Of a stretch of 64,000 nucleotides of DNA, positions 45,987 through 54,603 are shown one piece after another; positions within the stretch are counted from its first letter, which is position 1, and every line of letters starts with the position of its first letter. The stretch is from positions 4,885,352 through 4,949,351 of the forward strand of contig NZ_AQUI01000002.1 in NCBI RefSeq assembly GCF_000371785.1, given 5' to 3'. Both the position numbers and the translations under genes were made by a program. Under the pieces are notes generated by a model. It did not search any database. It was not told where the DNA came from and was given only the letters and a program-made list of their open reading frames with translations. This DNA is from Actinopolyspora halophila DSM 43834. GTDB taxonomy: Bacteria; Actinomycetota; Actinomycetes; Mycobacteriales; Pseudonocardiaceae.

Positions 45987-46727
45987 TCAGCCGTGCCGCA
46001 CCGCCTTAAAGAACCAGTTGGACGGCCGCATCCACACCAGGACCAGGAAGGCGATCATCGCGATGATGCTGACGGCTCCGGTCGAGATGTTCAGCGCGAA
46101 CAACGCGACAGGGGGGTCCAGATCCACCTGGCTGCCCTGAAGCGTCATGTTGTTCATCGAGGTCATGCCGTTGCCGAACAGGGTGGGCAACATGTACAGG
46201 ATCCAGATCCCGGCGAACACGGTCAGCGTGATCCGCGCCCAGTTGCGCCCGGCCCGCATCTTGAAGCCGAACAGGATCCAGAGCCCGGTCAGCACGGCGT
46301 AGAAGAAGATGGCGATGCTGAATATGGCCATGAAAACGGCGTTCGCGACAGTAGCGGGGTCCGGGGCGTTCGGGGAAGTCGTCTCGATATCGGCGCCGGC
46401 GACCATCTCGTCGACCATCTGAGTGACCGACAGCATGGCCCCGGCGGTGAGCAGGGTCACCACGATGGGAGCGATGATCGCGATCCAGAAGGCGACGTCG
46501 ATCGTCGTCGGACGCTGCGCGGCCGCGAACTCGGAGGCCGACACCGGAGGTGCCGCGTACGGGTTGGCTCCGTACGCGCCCTGCTGGTATCCCTGCTGCG
46601 GATAGGGCTGTTGTTGATAGGGCTGCTGTGGATAACCTTGCTGCGGGAACCCGCCCGAGGGCGTCCCGGACTGGTACCCGGGTTGCTGGGACGGGTCCTG
46701 TTGCCACGGATTCTGTGGAGAAGTCAC
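45987..46727 (-). CDS. Gln/Tyr/Pro-rich-headed membrane protein
   Basis: 246 residues: a 75-residue Pro/Gln/Gly/Tyr repeat region (PQQGYPQQPYQQQPYPQQGY) and four membrane helices with KMRAGRNWARITLTVFAGIWILYML. The GTG at 46725-46727 has no ribosome site and follows a TACTGT sequence at about the spacing of a -10 element, so the message may be leaderless; both points are tentative. It is a probable paralogue of its two neighbours. Confidence 0.7.
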   Translation of the reverse strand: MTSPQNPWQQDPSQQPGYQSGTPSGGFPQQGYPQQPYQQQPYPQQGYQQGAYGANPYAAPPVSASEFAAAQRPTTIDVAFWIAIIAPIVVTLLTAGAMLSVTQMVDEMVAGADIETTSPNAPDPATVANAVFMAIFSIAIFFYAVLTGLWILFGFKMRAGRNWARITLTVFAGIWILYMLPTLFGNGMTSMNNMTLQGSQVDLDPPVALFALNISTGAVSIIAMIAFLVLVWMRPSNWFFKAVRHG

Positions 46728-46946
46728 GCGCAAACAGTAGAAACCCGTGCTCGGCGTGTCCATCGGTCGTAATCAACCGTTATGCGCGCCACGAGCACGG
46801 GCGGATCCCGAGCGTCGAGGTTCTCCTGCCGACCGGCAACCGCCCCGGTAGCCGGTCGAGCGGCGCCTGCCGCGTTCTTCCTCCCGATCGGTCGGCACCG
46901 CCGCAACGCACCACCCGAGCAAGCCGAGCCGCCGAACTGCAACCGT

Positions 46947-47513
46947 TCAGCGGCGCCGCTTGACCTCGGCGAAGAACCTCCTGGACTCCGGACGCAGCAG
47001 CAGCACGAACACGGCCGCGTCCAGCAGCGCGATCACGATGCCGAAGGCCAGGCTCAGCGGCCCCAGAGCCATGCTGGGCACTCCCTGGACCGAGGACGTC
47101 GGAGTTCCCGAGCCCGTGGTGATCAGCGTGAAGGCGGTGCTGACCACGAGCAGCCCCGTGATCACGAGGATGACCACCCGTGCCCAGTTCCGCCCCCGCG
47201 CCATCTTGTTGCCGATGAGCACGTACAGCGCGGCAACGGCGAGCACGAGCAGCAACGAGAACATGATCCCGCCGTTGACGGCCGCGTCCACCTCGTGCTG
47301 GGCCAGCTCGGGGTTCAGCGTGCGCAGCTCCTCGACCAGTGCCCTGCGGTCGGACATCTGGATCACCGAACGCGCGAAGCCGACGACCGCCGCGGCTATC
47401 CACAGCCAACGGGCGAGCCACACCGACCGGGGCGGGGTCTCGGTGGCGTTCCCGTTCTCCCCCTGGACCGGTCCCCCCTGGTCCGGGCCACCGGAGTTTC
47501 GTCCCGCGTTCAC
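46947..47513 (-). CDS. hypothetical four-helix membrane protein, co-transcribed with hemB
   Basis: 188 residues. A Gly/Gln-rich N-terminus of about 30 residues precedes helices including RSVWLARWLWIAAAVVGFA and KMARGRNWARVVILVITGLLVVSTAF. The GTG at 47511-47513 overlaps the hemB stop (GTGA), so it is translated with hemB. It shares the NWAR motif and helix plan with the genes at 45987 and 45463. Confidence 0.75.
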   Translation of the reverse strand: MNAGRNSGGPDQGGPVQGENGNATETPPRSVWLARWLWIAAAVVGFARSVIQMSDRRALVEELRTLNPELAQHEVDAAVNGGIMFSLLLVLAVAALYVLIGNKMARGRNWARVVILVITGLLVVSTAFTLITTGSGTPTSSVQGVPSMALGPLSLAFGIVIALLDAAVFVLLLRPESRRFFAEVKRRR

Positions 47514-48505
47514 GAAGCGTCACCCGTCGGCTCGTCACTCAGCCAACGCGCGGCCTGCGTCGCCCAGTAGGTCAACACGATGTCCGCCCCGGCGCGACGC
47601 ACCGAGGTCAACATCTCCAGCACGGTCCGTTGCCGGTCCAGCCAGCCGCGTTCGACAGCGGCCTCGATCATCGAGTACTCCCCCGAGACCTGGTAGACCC
47701 CCACCGGCACCGGGGAGGTCTCGGCCGTCTGCCGGACCAGGTCCAAATAGGACATACCAGGCTTGATCATCACCATGTCCGCGCCCTCGGCCAGGTCCAG
47801 ATCCACCTCGCGCCGGGCCTCGCGCCCGTTGGCCGGGTCCTGCTGGTAGGTCTTGCGGTCCCCCGAGAGCTGGGAGTCGACGGCGTCGCGGAACGGGCCG
47901 TAGAACGCGGAAGAGTACTTGGCGGAGTAAGCCAGCAGTGAGGTCTCGTGGAAACCGGCCGCGTCCAGCGACTCCCGGATGGCACCGACCTGGCCGTCCA
48001 TCATCCCGCTGGGACCGAGCACGTGAGCACCGGCCTCGGCCTGGGCCAGGGCCATCTCCCCGTACAACCGCAGGGTCCGGTCGTTGTCCACGTTGCCCGC
48101 GTCGTCCAGCACGCCGCAGTGACCGTGATCGGTGAACTCGTCCAGGCAGGTGTCGGCCATGAGCACCGTCTCGTCGCCGAGCTCGGAGGCGAGATCGCGC
48201 AGGGCCACGTTGAGCACGCCCTCCGGATCGGCGGCGGCCGAACCGGAGGCGTCCCGCTCCGCGGGGACTCCGAACAGCATCAACCCGCCGACACCGGACC
48301 GAACCGCTTCCACGGCCGCTCTGCGCAGCGAATCCCTGGTGTGGTGCAACACCCCCGGCATGGAGGGGATCTCCACCGGTTCGCTCACCCCCTCGTGAAC
48401 GAACATCGGCAGCACCAGGTGCCGGGGCCGGACGTCGGTCTCGGAGACGAGCCGCCGCAACGCGGCGTTGCGGCGCAGCCTGCGCGGACGGACTGCGGGA
48501 TACAT
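47510..48505 (-). CDS. hemB: porphobilinogen synthase
   Basis: 5-aminolevulinate dehydratase, 331 residues, condensing two aminolevulinates to porphobilinogen. Lysine motifs AKYSSAFYGPFRDA and MVMIKPGMSYLD are present. The metal-binding segment reads DTCLDEFTDHGHCG, with Cys120, Asp122 and Cys130, so only two of the three cysteines of the zinc type remain. The ATG at 48503-48505 has GAGGTG upstream. A terminator separates it from the rex-hemACD block upstream, so it probably has its own promoter. Confidence 0.97.
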   Translation of the reverse strand: MYPAVRPRRLRRNAALRRLVSETDVRPRHLVLPMFVHEGVSEPVEIPSMPGVLHHTRDSLRRAAVEAVRSGVGGLMLFGVPAERDASGSAAADPEGVLNVALRDLASELGDETVLMADTCLDEFTDHGHCGVLDDAGNVDNDRTLRLYGEMALAQAEAGAHVLGPSGMMDGQVGAIRESLDAAGFHETSLLAYSAKYSSAFYGPFRDAVDSQLSGDRKTYQQDPANGREARREVDLDLAEGADMVMIKPGMSYLDLVRQTAETSPVPVGVYQVSGEYSMIEAAVERGWLDRQRTVLEMLTSVRRAGADIVLTYWATQAARWLSDEPTGDAS

Positions 48506-48582
48506 GGCAGCACCTCACGTAGGAGTAAGGATTCTTGGCAACATGGCTTGCTCGAGTGGTTTTCCGCGGTGCCGGTGGACGT

Positions 48583-48615
48583 GGTGCGCTTCGGCGCCGG
48601 CCGCGCCGAAACACC
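48583..48615. repeat. intergenic palindrome of the TTCGGCGC family
   Basis: TTCGGCGC (48590-48597) pairs with GCGCCGAA (48603-48610) around a 5-base loop, extended by GGTG (48583-48586) with CACC (48612-48615). It lies upstream of hemB. Related hairpins lie at 14814, 54275, 62021 and, imperfectly, 63072. Confidence 0.75.
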
Positions 48616-48697
48616 CCGAACCGCCCGTAGGCTCGACCGGAGACCTCGACCGACGCCCGCACGAGCTCCCGCGCTCCGAGCGCGAGCCGTCCCGGAG

Positions 48698-48727
48698 GGG
48701 GTGGGATTCCCGGGGGAACCCCACCCC
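48698..48727. terminator. hairpin terminator after cobA/hemD
   Basis: GGGGTGGGATTCC (48698-48710) pairs with GGAACCCCACCCC (48715-48727), one A-C mismatch in 13, loop CGGG. It begins 6 bases after the leftward stop at 48733 and would end the rex-hemA-hemC-hemD transcript before hemB. Confidence 0.8.
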
Positions 48728-48732
48728 ACGGC

Positions 48733-50265
48733 TCAGGAACGTCGGGTCCGCTTGGCCTTCTTCGGCGGCGGCAGCGCGCCCTCGGCCCGCAACCGGGCCG
48801 CGTGCTCGGCGAGCGAGTCCACCAGCGAGGGAACCTGCGCCACGTCCGGCCGCACGTCCACGCGCAGCCCGAACTCCTTGGCCGTCTCGGCCGTCTTGGG
48901 ACCGATGCAGGCCACCAGGGTCCTGGCGTGCGGCTTACCGGCGATTCCGACCAGGTTCCTGACGGTGGAGGACGAGGTGAAGCACACCGCGTCGAACCCA
49001 CCGGTCTTGATCATCTCGCGCGTCTCGGCGGGCGGCGGCGCCGCACGGACCGTGCGGTAGGCGGTCACGTCGTCCACCTCCCAGCCGCGCTCGGTCAGCC
49101 CGGCCGAAAGGGTCTCGGTGGCGATGTCGGCCCGCGGCAGCAGCACCCTGGCCACCGGGTCGAGGACCTCGTCGTGCGGGGGGAAGTCCTGGAGCAACCC
49201 CTCGCTGGACTGATCACCGGAGGGCAGCAGCTCCGGGTTGATGCCGAAAGAGCGCACCTTCTCCGCGGTGGCCTCACCGACGCAGGCGATCTTGACACCG
49301 GAGAAGGCCCTGGCATCCAGTCCGAACTCGTGGAACTTCTCCCACACCGCGCGGACCGCGTTGGCCGAGGTGAACACAACCCACTGGTAACGGCCGTCCA
49401 CCAGCCCCTTCACGGCCCGCTCCATCTGGGCCGGGCTGCGCGGGGGCTCGACGGAGATCGTGGGCACCTCGTGGGAGACGGCGCCGTGCGACCACAGCCG
49501 GTCGCTCATCGCACCGGCCTGGTCCTTGGTCCGCGGGACCAGCACCTTCCACCCGTACAGGGCCCTGGTCTCCCACCAGGACAGCCCGCCACGGTTTCCG
49601 GCCACGTGACCGACGGTGACGACCAGCGAACCCTGCAGTTCACCGGCGTCCCCTGCCATCGAAGCCAGCGTGGTGTCGATGGTGCGTTCCGAAACGGTGG
49701 TTCCGTAAGCGGTGACCGCGACAGGCGTCTGAGAGCTCATCCCGTGTTCGACCAGCGCGGAGGCGGCCTCGGCCAGGTGACTGCCCGCGGCGTGCAGCAC
49801 CAGGGGGCCGTTGGTGTTGGCCAACGCCGCCCAGTCCACCTCGCCCCGGACGTCCACCTCGGCGTGAGCGGAACCGAGCGCGACACCCGCGTAGGCGGGG
49901 ACCGCGGTTCCGCCGGACACACCGGGGACCACTTCGAAGGAGACGTCGGTCTTGGCGACCTCCTGTACTTCACGCACCACCGCGTCCGCGGTGAACGGGT
50001 CCCCGGACACCAGGCGCACCACCGGCCTTCCGGTCTGCGCCTCCTCGGCCAGATTGCCCGCCACATCGGACGGCTCGCCGACAGCGGGACGAACCTCGGC
50101 GGCCTCGTCCGCGAGCGCGGACACATCGGCCGGAACATCCGGATCCGTCACCACCAGTGACGCGTGTGTAAGCAAATGCTTCGCCCGGACGGTGAGCAGG
50201 CCCGAATCGCCGGGGCCGGAGCCCACAAATGCCACTCGTCCGGGGGTATTACGTGCTCGGGTCAT
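48733..50265 (-). CDS. hemD: CobA-like/uroporphyrinogen-III synthase fusion (HemD)
   Basis: 510 residues in two parts. Residues 1 to about 240 resemble uroporphyrinogen-III C-methyltransferase: VAFVGSGPGDSGLLTVRAKHLL, VRLVSGDPFTADAVV, VVPGVSGGTAVPAYAGVAL. But the usual GGDPFVFGRGGEE and LTHR motifs are altered, so methyltransferase activity is doubtful. Residues about 245-490 form the HemD synthase domain (WKVLVPRTKDQAGAMSDRLWSHGA, VFTSANAVRAVWEKF, VGEATAEKVRSFG). It closes the tetrapyrrole ring. The ATG at 50263-50265 has GGGGAG seven bases upstream. A Lys/Arg-rich tail ends the protein. Confidence 0.9.
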   Translation of the reverse strand: MTRARNTPGRVAFVGSGPGDSGLLTVRAKHLLTHASLVVTDPDVPADVSALADEAAEVRPAVGEPSDVAGNLAEEAQTGRPVVRLVSGDPFTADAVVREVQEVAKTDVSFEVVPGVSGGTAVPAYAGVALGSAHAEVDVRGEVDWAALANTNGPLVLHAAGSHLAEAASALVEHGMSSQTPVAVTAYGTTVSERTIDTTLASMAGDAGELQGSLVVTVGHVAGNRGGLSWWETRALYGWKVLVPRTKDQAGAMSDRLWSHGAVSHEVPTISVEPPRSPAQMERAVKGLVDGRYQWVVFTSANAVRAVWEKFHEFGLDARAFSGVKIACVGEATAEKVRSFGINPELLPSGDQSSEGLLQDFPPHDEVLDPVARVLLPRADIATETLSAGLTERGWEVDDVTAYRTVRAAPPPAETREMIKTGGFDAVCFTSSSTVRNLVGIAGKPHARTLVACIGPKTAETAKEFGLRVDVRPDVAQVPSLVDSLAEHAARLRAEGALPPPKKAKRTRRS

Positions 50266-50279
50266 CAGGGCACTCCCCA

Positions 50280-51218
50280 TCAACTACTGCCGGGCCCGCT
50301 GAGCAGCGCGGCCCCGGCTTCGAGCAGCTGGGCGGCAATGCCGGTGCCCAGCTGCTCAGCGGCGGTCGTCTCACCAGTGGCGGATGCGCGAAGCAACTCG
50401 TTGTCCTCGGTTGCCGCCACCCCGCGCATGGACAGCCGCCGTACCGCGCGGCCGTCCTCGTCGAGGTCCTCCACCACTCCGGCCAGTGCGCCCACGGGCG
50501 CACTGCAGCCGGCCTCGAGCGCTGCCAGCATGGCGCGCTCGGCGGCCACCGCGACGCGGCTGGCCTCATCGTCCAACACGGACTGCAGCAAGTGCTCGGT
50601 GTCCACGTCTTCGACGCGGCACTCCACTGCCAACGCGCCCTGGGCGGGTGCGGGCAGCATCTGCAGCGGATCGAGCGATTCAGTGATCACCTCGAGTCGG
50701 CCCACCCTGGCCAGACCCGCGCGGGCGAGAACGACGGCGTCCAGCTCACCGTCGGTCACCTTGCGCATCCGGGTGTCCACATTGCCACGAATACCGCGCA
50801 CCTCCAGCCCCAGTCCGAGGGCTTCGAGCTGGCTGGCGCGGCGCGGCGAACCGGTCCCCACAGCGGAGCCCGGGGGTAGTTCGCCCAACGTCAGACCGTC
50901 CCTCGCCACCAACGCGTCCCGCGGGTCCTCCCTGGAGGGGACCGCGGCCAGCGCGAGCCGGGGATCGGCGGCGGTGGGCAGGTCCTTGTAGGAGTGCACC
51001 GCCACATCGACCTCACCCGCGGCGAGCGCCTCGCGCAACGCCGAGGTGAACACGCCGACACCGATCTCGTTGATCGGGGCCTGCGACTGGTCACCGGGAG
51101 TGGAGACCCGGACCAGTTCGGTCGTGTAGCCCGCACGTTCCAGCTCCTCGGCAACCGTCGAGCTCTGCGCCATGGCGAGAGCGCTTCCCCTGGTGCCGAT
51201 ACGGAGAGTGTTCGTCAA
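50280..51218 (-). CDS. hemC: hydroxymethylbilane synthase
   Basis: Porphobilinogen deaminase, 312 residues, polymerising four porphobilinogens. It shows [63 protein letters not shown] and the cofactor-attachment cysteine in [11 protein letters not shown]. The TTG at 51216-51218 overlaps the hemA stop by four bases (TTGA) and has GAGGA upstream, so an unusual TTG start is well supported. Confidence 0.96.
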   Translation of the reverse strand: MTNTLRIGTRGSALAMAQSSTVAEELERAGYTTELVRVSTPGDQSQAPINEIGVGVFTSALREALAAGEVDVAVHSYKDLPTAADPRLALAAVPSREDPRDALVARDGLTLGELPPGSAVGTGSPRRASQLEALGLGLEVRGIRGNVDTRMRKVTDGELDAVVLARAGLARVGRLEVITESLDPLQMLPAPAQGALAVECRVEDVDTEHLLQSVLDDEASRVAVAAERAMLAALEAGCSAPVGALAGVVEDLDEDGRAVRRLSMRGVAATEDNELLRASATGETTAAEQLGTGIAAQLLEAGAALLSGPGSS

Positions 51219-52639
51219 CGGTCCTCACCGTCCTGTTCGGAGCGATCGCGCGAGACAGCCGTAGCCTGCGTCCCCTGGGCGTGCGAGACGGAGGTGCTCA
51301 CAGCCTGGGTCGCCCGTTCCCCGTCCTCCACTGCCTGCGGAGTGCCGATGACGGCGGCGGTCTGCGGATCCAGTTCGAATAGCTCACGAAGCGCGTCGGC
51401 GTAGCCGGAACCACCCGGCGCCGAAGCCAGTTGCTTGACCCGCACGGTCGGAGTGTGCAGCAGCTTGTCCACCACACGGCGGACGGTGCGCGTGAGCTCC
51501 TCGCGAACGTCGGTATCGAGTTCGGGCAGCCGCGAATCCAACCGAAGCAGCTCGGAGTCCACGACTTCGGCCGCCCGCTTGCGCAACGCGGTCACCGTCG
51601 GGGTCACCTCGGCGGAACGCTGAGTGGCCAGGTAGGAACGGACCTCCTCGGCGATGATGGCCGAGGCGTCCTGCTCCGCGCTACCACCGTTCTCCTCGAC
51701 GAGTCTACGCTGCAGCGATTCGAGATCCACCACGGTGACGCCCGGAAGCTCGTCCACCTCCGGTTCGGTGTCCCGGGGCAGGCCGAGATCGCAGAACACC
51801 AGTGGCCGTTCGGAGGAGCGCTCGGACAACGCCGCCGAAACGGTGGCCGCGTCGACCACGGCATCGACGGCGCCGGTGCAGGTGACCACCACGTCCGCCG
51901 CACGCACGGCCCGGGTCAGCCCGTCGAGGGCCACCGTGTCCGTGGCCAAGCCGTCCGCACGCAGGGACTCGGCCAACCTGGCCCCGTTCTCGGGGGTGCG
52001 GTTGGCGATCACCACGTCGGATATCCCGAGCCTCTTGAGCTGCGCCGCTGCCAGCGCGCCCATGGACCCCGCACCGACGAGCAGGGCGGAGCGCCCCGTC
52101 AGCCCCCCGTGCGCGCGTTCCGCGTCGGCCAGCCCCTCGGACACGACCGAGGCCCCGGTCGAGTCGATATCGGTCTCGGAGTGCACCCGCTTGCCGACGC
52201 GCAGCGCCTGCTGGGCCAGCTCGTGCAGCGTCTTGCCGACCGTTCCGGCGCGGTCCGCATCGCTGTAGGCCTGGCGGAGCTGGCCCAGGATCTGGGCCTC
52301 ACCGACGACCATGGAGTCCAGCCCCGAGGCCACCGAGAACATGTGCTCGACGGCGGCCCCTGCGTAGTGCACGTAGAGGTGGTCGGCCAGCTCCACGAAC
52401 TCCGAACCGGAGTGCCGCGCCAGCACCGAGGTCACGTCGTCGAGCCCTCCGTGGAACGTCTCCGCCACCGCGTAGACCTCGACGCGGTTGCACGTGGCCA
52501 CGAGCAGTGCCTCGCAGATGTGCTCCTTGCGCAGCAGCTCGTGCAGCAGCTTGTCGACGTCCTCGGCACCGACCGCCACACGTTCGAGCATCCGTACCGG
52601 GGAACTCTGGTGCGACAGACCGACGGTGAGTAGATTCAC
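51215..52639 (-). CDS. hemA: glutamyl-tRNA reductase
   Basis: First committed enzyme of the C5 heme pathway, 474 residues. The nucleophilic cysteine is in [13 protein letters not shown], the substrate region in [21 protein letters not shown], the NADPH motif in [17 protein letters not shown], followed by [10 protein letters not shown]. The C-terminal dimerisation domain is followed by about 40 variable residues. The GTG at 52637-52639 overlaps the rex stop (GTGA), coupling it to rex. Confidence 0.97.
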   Translation of the reverse strand: MNLLTVGLSHQSSPVRMLERVAVGAEDVDKLLHELLRKEHICEALLVATCNRVEVYAVAETFHGGLDDVTSVLARHSGSEFVELADHLYVHYAGAAVEHMFSVASGLDSMVVGEAQILGQLRQAYSDADRAGTVGKTLHELAQQALRVGKRVHSETDIDSTGASVVSEGLADAERAHGGLTGRSALLVGAGSMGALAAAQLKRLGISDVVIANRTPENGARLAESLRADGLATDTVALDGLTRAVRAADVVVTCTGAVDAVVDAATVSAALSERSSERPLVFCDLGLPRDTEPEVDELPGVTVVDLESLQRRLVEENGGSAEQDASAIIAEEVRSYLATQRSAEVTPTVTALRKRAAEVVDSELLRLDSRLPELDTDVREELTRTVRRVVDKLLHTPTVRVKQLASAPGGSGYADALRELFELDPQTAAVIGTPQAVEDGERATQAVSTSVSHAQGTQATAVSRDRSEQDGEDR

Positions 52640-53484
52640 GGCCGAACCACCATCCCGTCCACCGGGTTGACCCCGGCATTCACATCACGAGTTTTCGACT
52701 GCGCCGCTCCGTCCGCGTCCGCCCCGGAGGTGGTGGGCTCCGAGGTCTCCTGGCTGCGGCGGGCGACGTGGAAGGACAGGATCTGCATCTCCACCGCGAG
52801 GTCCACCTTGCGCACCTCGACCTCCTCGGGGACCTGCAGAACCACGGGGGCGAAGTTGAGAACACACCGCACACCGGCCTGCACGAGACGGTCACAGACC
52901 TCCTGCGCCCCCTTGGCCGGCGTCGCGATCGCACCGATGGTGACGTCCCGCTCGGCGCACACGCGGGGGATGTCGTCGACGTGATCGACGGGGATCCCCC
53001 CGACGGGCACCCCCATGAGATCCGGGTCGAGGTCGAACAACGCCGCGACCGGGAAGCCCCGGCTGGGAAAGCCCCCGTAGTTGGCGAGCGCGTGCCCCAG
53101 GTTACCGATTCCGATCACTGCGACGCTGTGCTGCTGGGTCAGCCCGAGCGTCCGCTCGATCTGGCCGATGAGCACCGCGACCTCGTAACCGACCCCGCGG
53201 GTGCCGTAGGAGCCGATGTAGGAGAGATCCTTGCGCAGTTTCGCCGAGTTCACCCCGGCCGCGACCGCCAGCTCCTCACTGGAGACGGTGTGCACCTCCT
53301 GCTCGGCGAAGCCGGACAGCACCCGCAGATACACCGCGAGCCTGGCCACGGCCGCCTCCGGGATCGCCTTGGCGCGGTCCTGGGGCTCGGGGATGGCCAC
53401 CCCGTCCGACGACTGCTGCTCCGATGCGGGCTCCTCCGCGCCGTGCGCGTCGCCGTCTCGCACGCCTTCTCCGTGCGCCGTCAC
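52636..53484 (-). CDS. rex: redox-sensing transcriptional repressor Rex
   Basis: 282-residue NADH/NAD+-responsive repressor. An acidic N-terminal extension of about 35 residues precedes the winged-helix domain ([53 protein letters not shown]). The Rossmann domain has [30 protein letters not shown] and [18 protein letters not shown]. Rex binds DNA when NAD+ dominates and lets go when NADH rises. The GTG at 53482-53484 has GAGGGAGA upstream; the longer open frame is non-coding. It leads the operon rex-hemA-hemC-hemD, as in Streptomyces coelicolor. Confidence 0.96.
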   Translation of the reverse strand: MTAHGEGVRDGDAHGAEEPASEQQSSDGVAIPEPQDRAKAIPEAAVARLAVYLRVLSGFAEQEVHTVSSEELAVAAGVNSAKLRKDLSYIGSYGTRGVGYEVAVLIGQIERTLGLTQQHSVAVIGIGNLGHALANYGGFPSRGFPVAALFDLDPDLMGVPVGGIPVDHVDDIPRVCAERDVTIGAIATPAKGAQEVCDRLVQAGVRCVLNFAPVVLQVPEEVEVRKVDLAVEMQILSFHVARRSQETSEPTTSGADADGAAQSKTRDVNAGVNPVDGMVVRP

Positions 53485-53926
53485 GCTGGCTCTCCCTCGA
53501 CCTGCCTGCTGGTGCGTTCGTCGGTGGCCGGTAAGGGCGCGATCCACCCGCCGCCTCGTTTCGGAACGCGGCGACCGGTTCGGCACAGCACCGACCACGA
53601 AGTCGTGACTTCCGGGGACGCGTGTGCACGCCACCAATGATCGCGTGCGGAGAATCCGCGGAACGAGTCCGGCAACACGACACCGCCCACCGTAGCTATT
53701 TGTGAACACATGCACAAAGTTGGAAGGCCTCGTCGTAACGAGACCCACACCCACTCGAAGCATCATCCCCGAAAGTCCCCCGACGTGCCAAAACGAGTGG
53801 TATGCGGGCTACACGGACTTCCGCTGCCGGAAAACACCGCCCGTGGAGGAACACTTTCCCCTCCCCCGCGAGCGCGCCGGAGCACAGCGACCGCGACCGC
53901 GCAACCCGTTCCGTGACCGTCCGGGT
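53485..53926. other. promoter region of the rex-hem operon
   Basis: 442 bases without a gene. It contains the strong Rex operator at 53700-53717, so the rex transcript probably has a leader of close to 200 bases. No other repeat or reading frame was supported; the right part lies beyond the stop of the glutaredoxin-like gene, which reads towards it. Confidence 0.6.
53700..53717. promoter_or_regulatory. Rex operator upstream of rex-hemACD
   Basis: TTGTGAACACATGCACAA matches 13 of 14 specified positions of TTGTGAAnnnnTTCACAA. It lies 216 bases upstream of the rex start codon. Autoregulation of rex-hem by Rex is established in Streptomyces coelicolor. Confidence 0.85.
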
Positions 53927-54178
53927 TCAGCGCGTCAACGCGGACCGCAACCGCTGCGGCTCCACCTTCCAGAAACCGTGTTCCGCGCCGTCGACGAGGA
54001 TCACCGGGACCCTGTCACCGAATTCCGCCCGCAGCTCGGTGTCGGCGTCGACGTCGGAAACCTCCCACGGCACACCGAGCTCGCCACACACCTCGGCCAG
54101 CTCCGCCTCAGCGGTGTCGCAGGCAGGGCAGTTCTGCCGCACGAGAAGCGTCACCTCGTGCTCGACCGTGCCGGACAC
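53927..54178 (-). CDS. glutaredoxin-like protein (CPAC)
   Basis: 83 residues with thioredoxin fold: VTLLVRQNCPACDTAEAELAEVC (CxxC redox motif), VSDVDADTELRAEFGDRVPVILVDGAEHGFWKVE with the cis-proline in RVPV. It resembles the glutaredoxin-like protein upstream of rex/hemA in other actinobacteria (Rv0508 position). Its partner is unknown. The start is the GTG at 54176-54178, with only a weak ribosome site. Confidence 0.85.
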   Translation of the reverse strand: MSGTVEHEVTLLVRQNCPACDTAEAELAEVCGELGVPWEVSDVDADTELRAEFGDRVPVILVDGAEHGFWKVEPQRLRSALTR

Positions 54179-54603
54179 ACCGCACCACCCCGTTTCGACC
54201 GAAACTCATCGAGATTTTCCCTTCGGGTTGTCGTGGCCGCTCGCGCGGCGGTGCCGACTGCCAGGGCGGTGCATTTCGGCGCCGCCCGCGCCGAAGCACC
54301 ACACCAGCGGGCAACACGACGAGAAAGCATCAGTCAGCTGTCCCCGGCGATTGTCCAACAGCCCCCAGGGAGGCGCTCACCGCCGCTCTCCCCGCACGAG
54401 AACTACGCCCCCGAAAGTGTCCGGAACCACCGAACGCGCGCCTCCGCGTGTTCCGGAGGGCGGAAGCCCCGCCGCGGAAATCGACATCAATTCGACCCCC
54501 GCAGACACTACCTACCGGGCAGTAGCAAGACGTATGCTGCCGATCCTGAAAACCGATCCCCGACGAGGCTCGCACGATCAACCGAAGACTCCAGGGACCA
54601 GAC
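54179..54603. repeat. sigma-factor upstream region with an inverted dispersed repeat
   Basis: No gene. 54263-54334 is a repeat whose reverse complement closely matches 61982-62051, centred on the hairpin TTCGGCGC (54275-54282)/GCGCCGAA (54288-54295), extended by GGTGC/GCACC. Further right, CTAC-CGGGCA-GTAG (54512-54525) is a small inverted repeat in front of a TATGCT sequence (54533) that may be the sigma gene's -10 element. Confidence 0.65.
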
